Of a DNA stretch of 7,260 nt, positions 6,367 through 7,260 are shown piece by piece. The stretch's first letter is position 1; each line of letters opens with the position of its first letter. The stretch comes from an uncultured Elusimicrobia bacterium (GTDB lineage: Bacteria; Elusimicrobiota; Elusimicrobia; UBA1565; UBA9628), in assembly GCA_903874575.1 (NCBI GenBank), contig CAIQSZ010000011.1:1-7260 (forward strand), given 5' to 3'. Below the pieces are notes generated by a model. It was given only the letters and a program-made list of their open reading frames with translations, searched no databases and was not told the origin of the DNA. Both the position numbers and the translations under genes were made by a program.

Positions 6367-7260
6367 TGAAATTCCTCCATCGCCTCTCCGCCGCCGCCCT
6401 CGCGCTGACGCTGGCCTGCGCTCCCGCCGCCGCCGAGATCGAGAAGTACCCGGGAGGCCCCATCGTCGCCGAGCTGGTCTGCCGCCTGCTTGAACAAAGC
6501 CATTACGCCCGCAAGCAGATCGACGAGAAGGTGTCGAAACGGTTCCTTGAGAACTACCTGGAGTCGTTCGACTTCAACCACATGATCTTCGAAAAGGCCG
6601 ACGTCGACGAGTTCTCGGGCAAGTACGGCGGACGCCTCGGCGACCTGGCCAAGGACGGCAACGTCGACCCCGCGTACGAGATCTACGACCGCGCCGTGAA
6701 GCGCCTGGAGGAACGCGTCGCGCTGGTCAAGCGCTTGGCCTCCTCCACGTTCACCTTCACCGCCGACGAGTCCGCCGTCCTCGACCGCCACGAGCTGCCG
6801 TGGCCCGCGACCAAGGCGGAGTCCGAGAGCCTCTGGCGCCTGCGCATCAAGCACGAGGTCCTGCTCGAGCGCATGGCGAAGGTCAGAGCCGAAGAGGCGA
6901 AGAAGGTCAAAGTCGCCGTCGCCGCGCCGCCCAAAGCCGACGCCAAGCCCGCCAAAGAGGTCTCCATCGAGGAGACCATCGACACGCGCTACGACCGCCT
7001 CCTGCGCAGCTACAAGGAATACGACGGCTCCGACATCCTTCAGGACTATCTCTCGTCGCTGACCCACGTCTTCGACCCGCACACCGACTACCTGGCCGCC
7101 TCGTCGAAGGAAAACTTCGACATCAGCATGAAGCTGTCTTTGGTCGGCATCGGAGCGGTCCTGCGCTCGGAGGACGGCTACGCGAAGATCGTCTCGCTGG
7201 TCCCGGGCGGCCCCGCCGAATCGGGCAAGAAGCTCAAGACCAACGACAAGGTGGAGGGCG
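6366..7260 (+). CDS. prc: Tail-specific (C-terminal processing) protease Prc, 5' part only
   Basis: Start of an exported PDZ serine protease that degrades or trims envelope proteins from their C-termini. The window holds 298 residues plus one base; E. coli Prc has about 680, so the catalytic Ser/Lys region is outside. A signal peptide is clear: basic MKFLHR, hydrophobic core to residue 17, probable signal peptidase I cleavage after A23 (APAAA). C18 sits in TLAC, a poor lipobox, so a lipoprotein is less likely. The Prc-type N-terminal domain follows (about 30-230), with ENYLESFDFNHMIFEKADV (62-80) and a LPWPATKAESESLW stretch like that of E. coli Prc. DPHTDYL (237-243) and MKLSLVGIGAVL (255-266) mark entry into the PDZ domain, which continues to the edge with SLVPGGPA. 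An Ala/Pro/Lys-rich stretch (about 179-199) looks like a flexible insertion. The ATG overlaps the preceding TGA and has no Shine-Dalgarno, implying translational coupling. Confidence 0.93.
   Translation, partial: MKFLHRLSAAALALTLACAPAAAEIEKYPGGPIVAELVCRLLEQSHYARKQIDEKVSKRFLENYLESFDFNHMIFEKADVDEFSGKYGGRLGDLAKDGNVDPAYEIYDRAVKRLEERVALVKRLASSTFTFTADESAVLDRHELPWPATKAESESLWRLRIKHEVLLERMAKVRAEEAKKVKVAVAAPPKADAKPAKEVSIEETIDTRYDRLLRSYKEYDGSDILQDYLSSLTHVFDPHTDYLAASSKENFDISMKLSLVGIGAVLRSEDGYAKIVSLVPGGPAESGKKLKTNDKVEG

Noticed and set aside
6414..6420. Lipobox in Prc (TLAC)
   Set aside because: The -3 position is Thr and a better signal peptidase I site (APAAA) follows directly, so a lipoprotein call is not supported.
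6300..7082. A 260-codon minus-strand open frame opposite prc
   Set aside because: The opposite strand encodes a clear Prc N-terminal region with signal peptide; the reverse frame shows only Val/Gly/Leu/Arg-biased shadow sequence.

Overview
The window is gene-dense, GC-rich bacterial chromosome (clearly above 60% G+C, with G/C-biased third codon positions). It holds two divergent transcription units separated by a 66-base spacer (5842-5907). No RNA gene, mobile element, CRISPR array or long non-coding stretch was seen. The gene content (HemY-type heme enzyme, Sec-exported Prc protease, Aas-like lysophospholipid acylation enzyme) suggests a diderm bacterium. An uncultivated high-GC lineage such as Elusimicrobiota or a deltaproteobacterial-type group would fit, but the sequence alone does not settle the phylum.

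Minus-strand unit (5841 down to 1, continuing off the left edge), in order of transcription: (1) an Aas-like fusion of a glycerophospholipid acyltransferase and an acyl-ACP/acyl-CoA synthetase; (2) a CorC/CNNM-type membrane protein whose usual C-terminal domain is replaced by a PTS fructose/nitrogen-type EIIA domain, starting in an ATGA overlap with gene 1; (3) hemE, uroporphyrinogen decarboxylase, 53 bases further on; (4) a HemY-type protoporphyrinogen oxidase, overlapping the end of hemE and cut by the window edge. The unit has a near-consensus sigma-70 promoter (TTGACC, 17-base spacer, TATACT). It lies so close to the first ATG that the transcript should be nearly leaderless.

Plus-strand unit (5908 to the right edge): a 152-residue protein made of two tandem PC4-like (p15 coactivator-type ssDNA-binding) repeats, then a tail-specific protease (Prc) with signal peptide, Prc-type N-terminal domain and the start of a PDZ domain, cut by the window edge. 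The two are joined by a TGATG overlap.

The left unit mixes membrane-lipid repair, a membrane ion transporter with a possible phosphorylation input, and two heme-pathway steps (coproporphyrinogen III formation and the late oxidation). The right unit couples a nucleic-acid-binding protein to an envelope protease. The points most worth attention are the CNNM-CBS-EIIA fusion, the tandem PC4 protein, and the compact divergent promoter with overlapping -10 elements. Nothing here amounts to an obvious new defence or mobile system.
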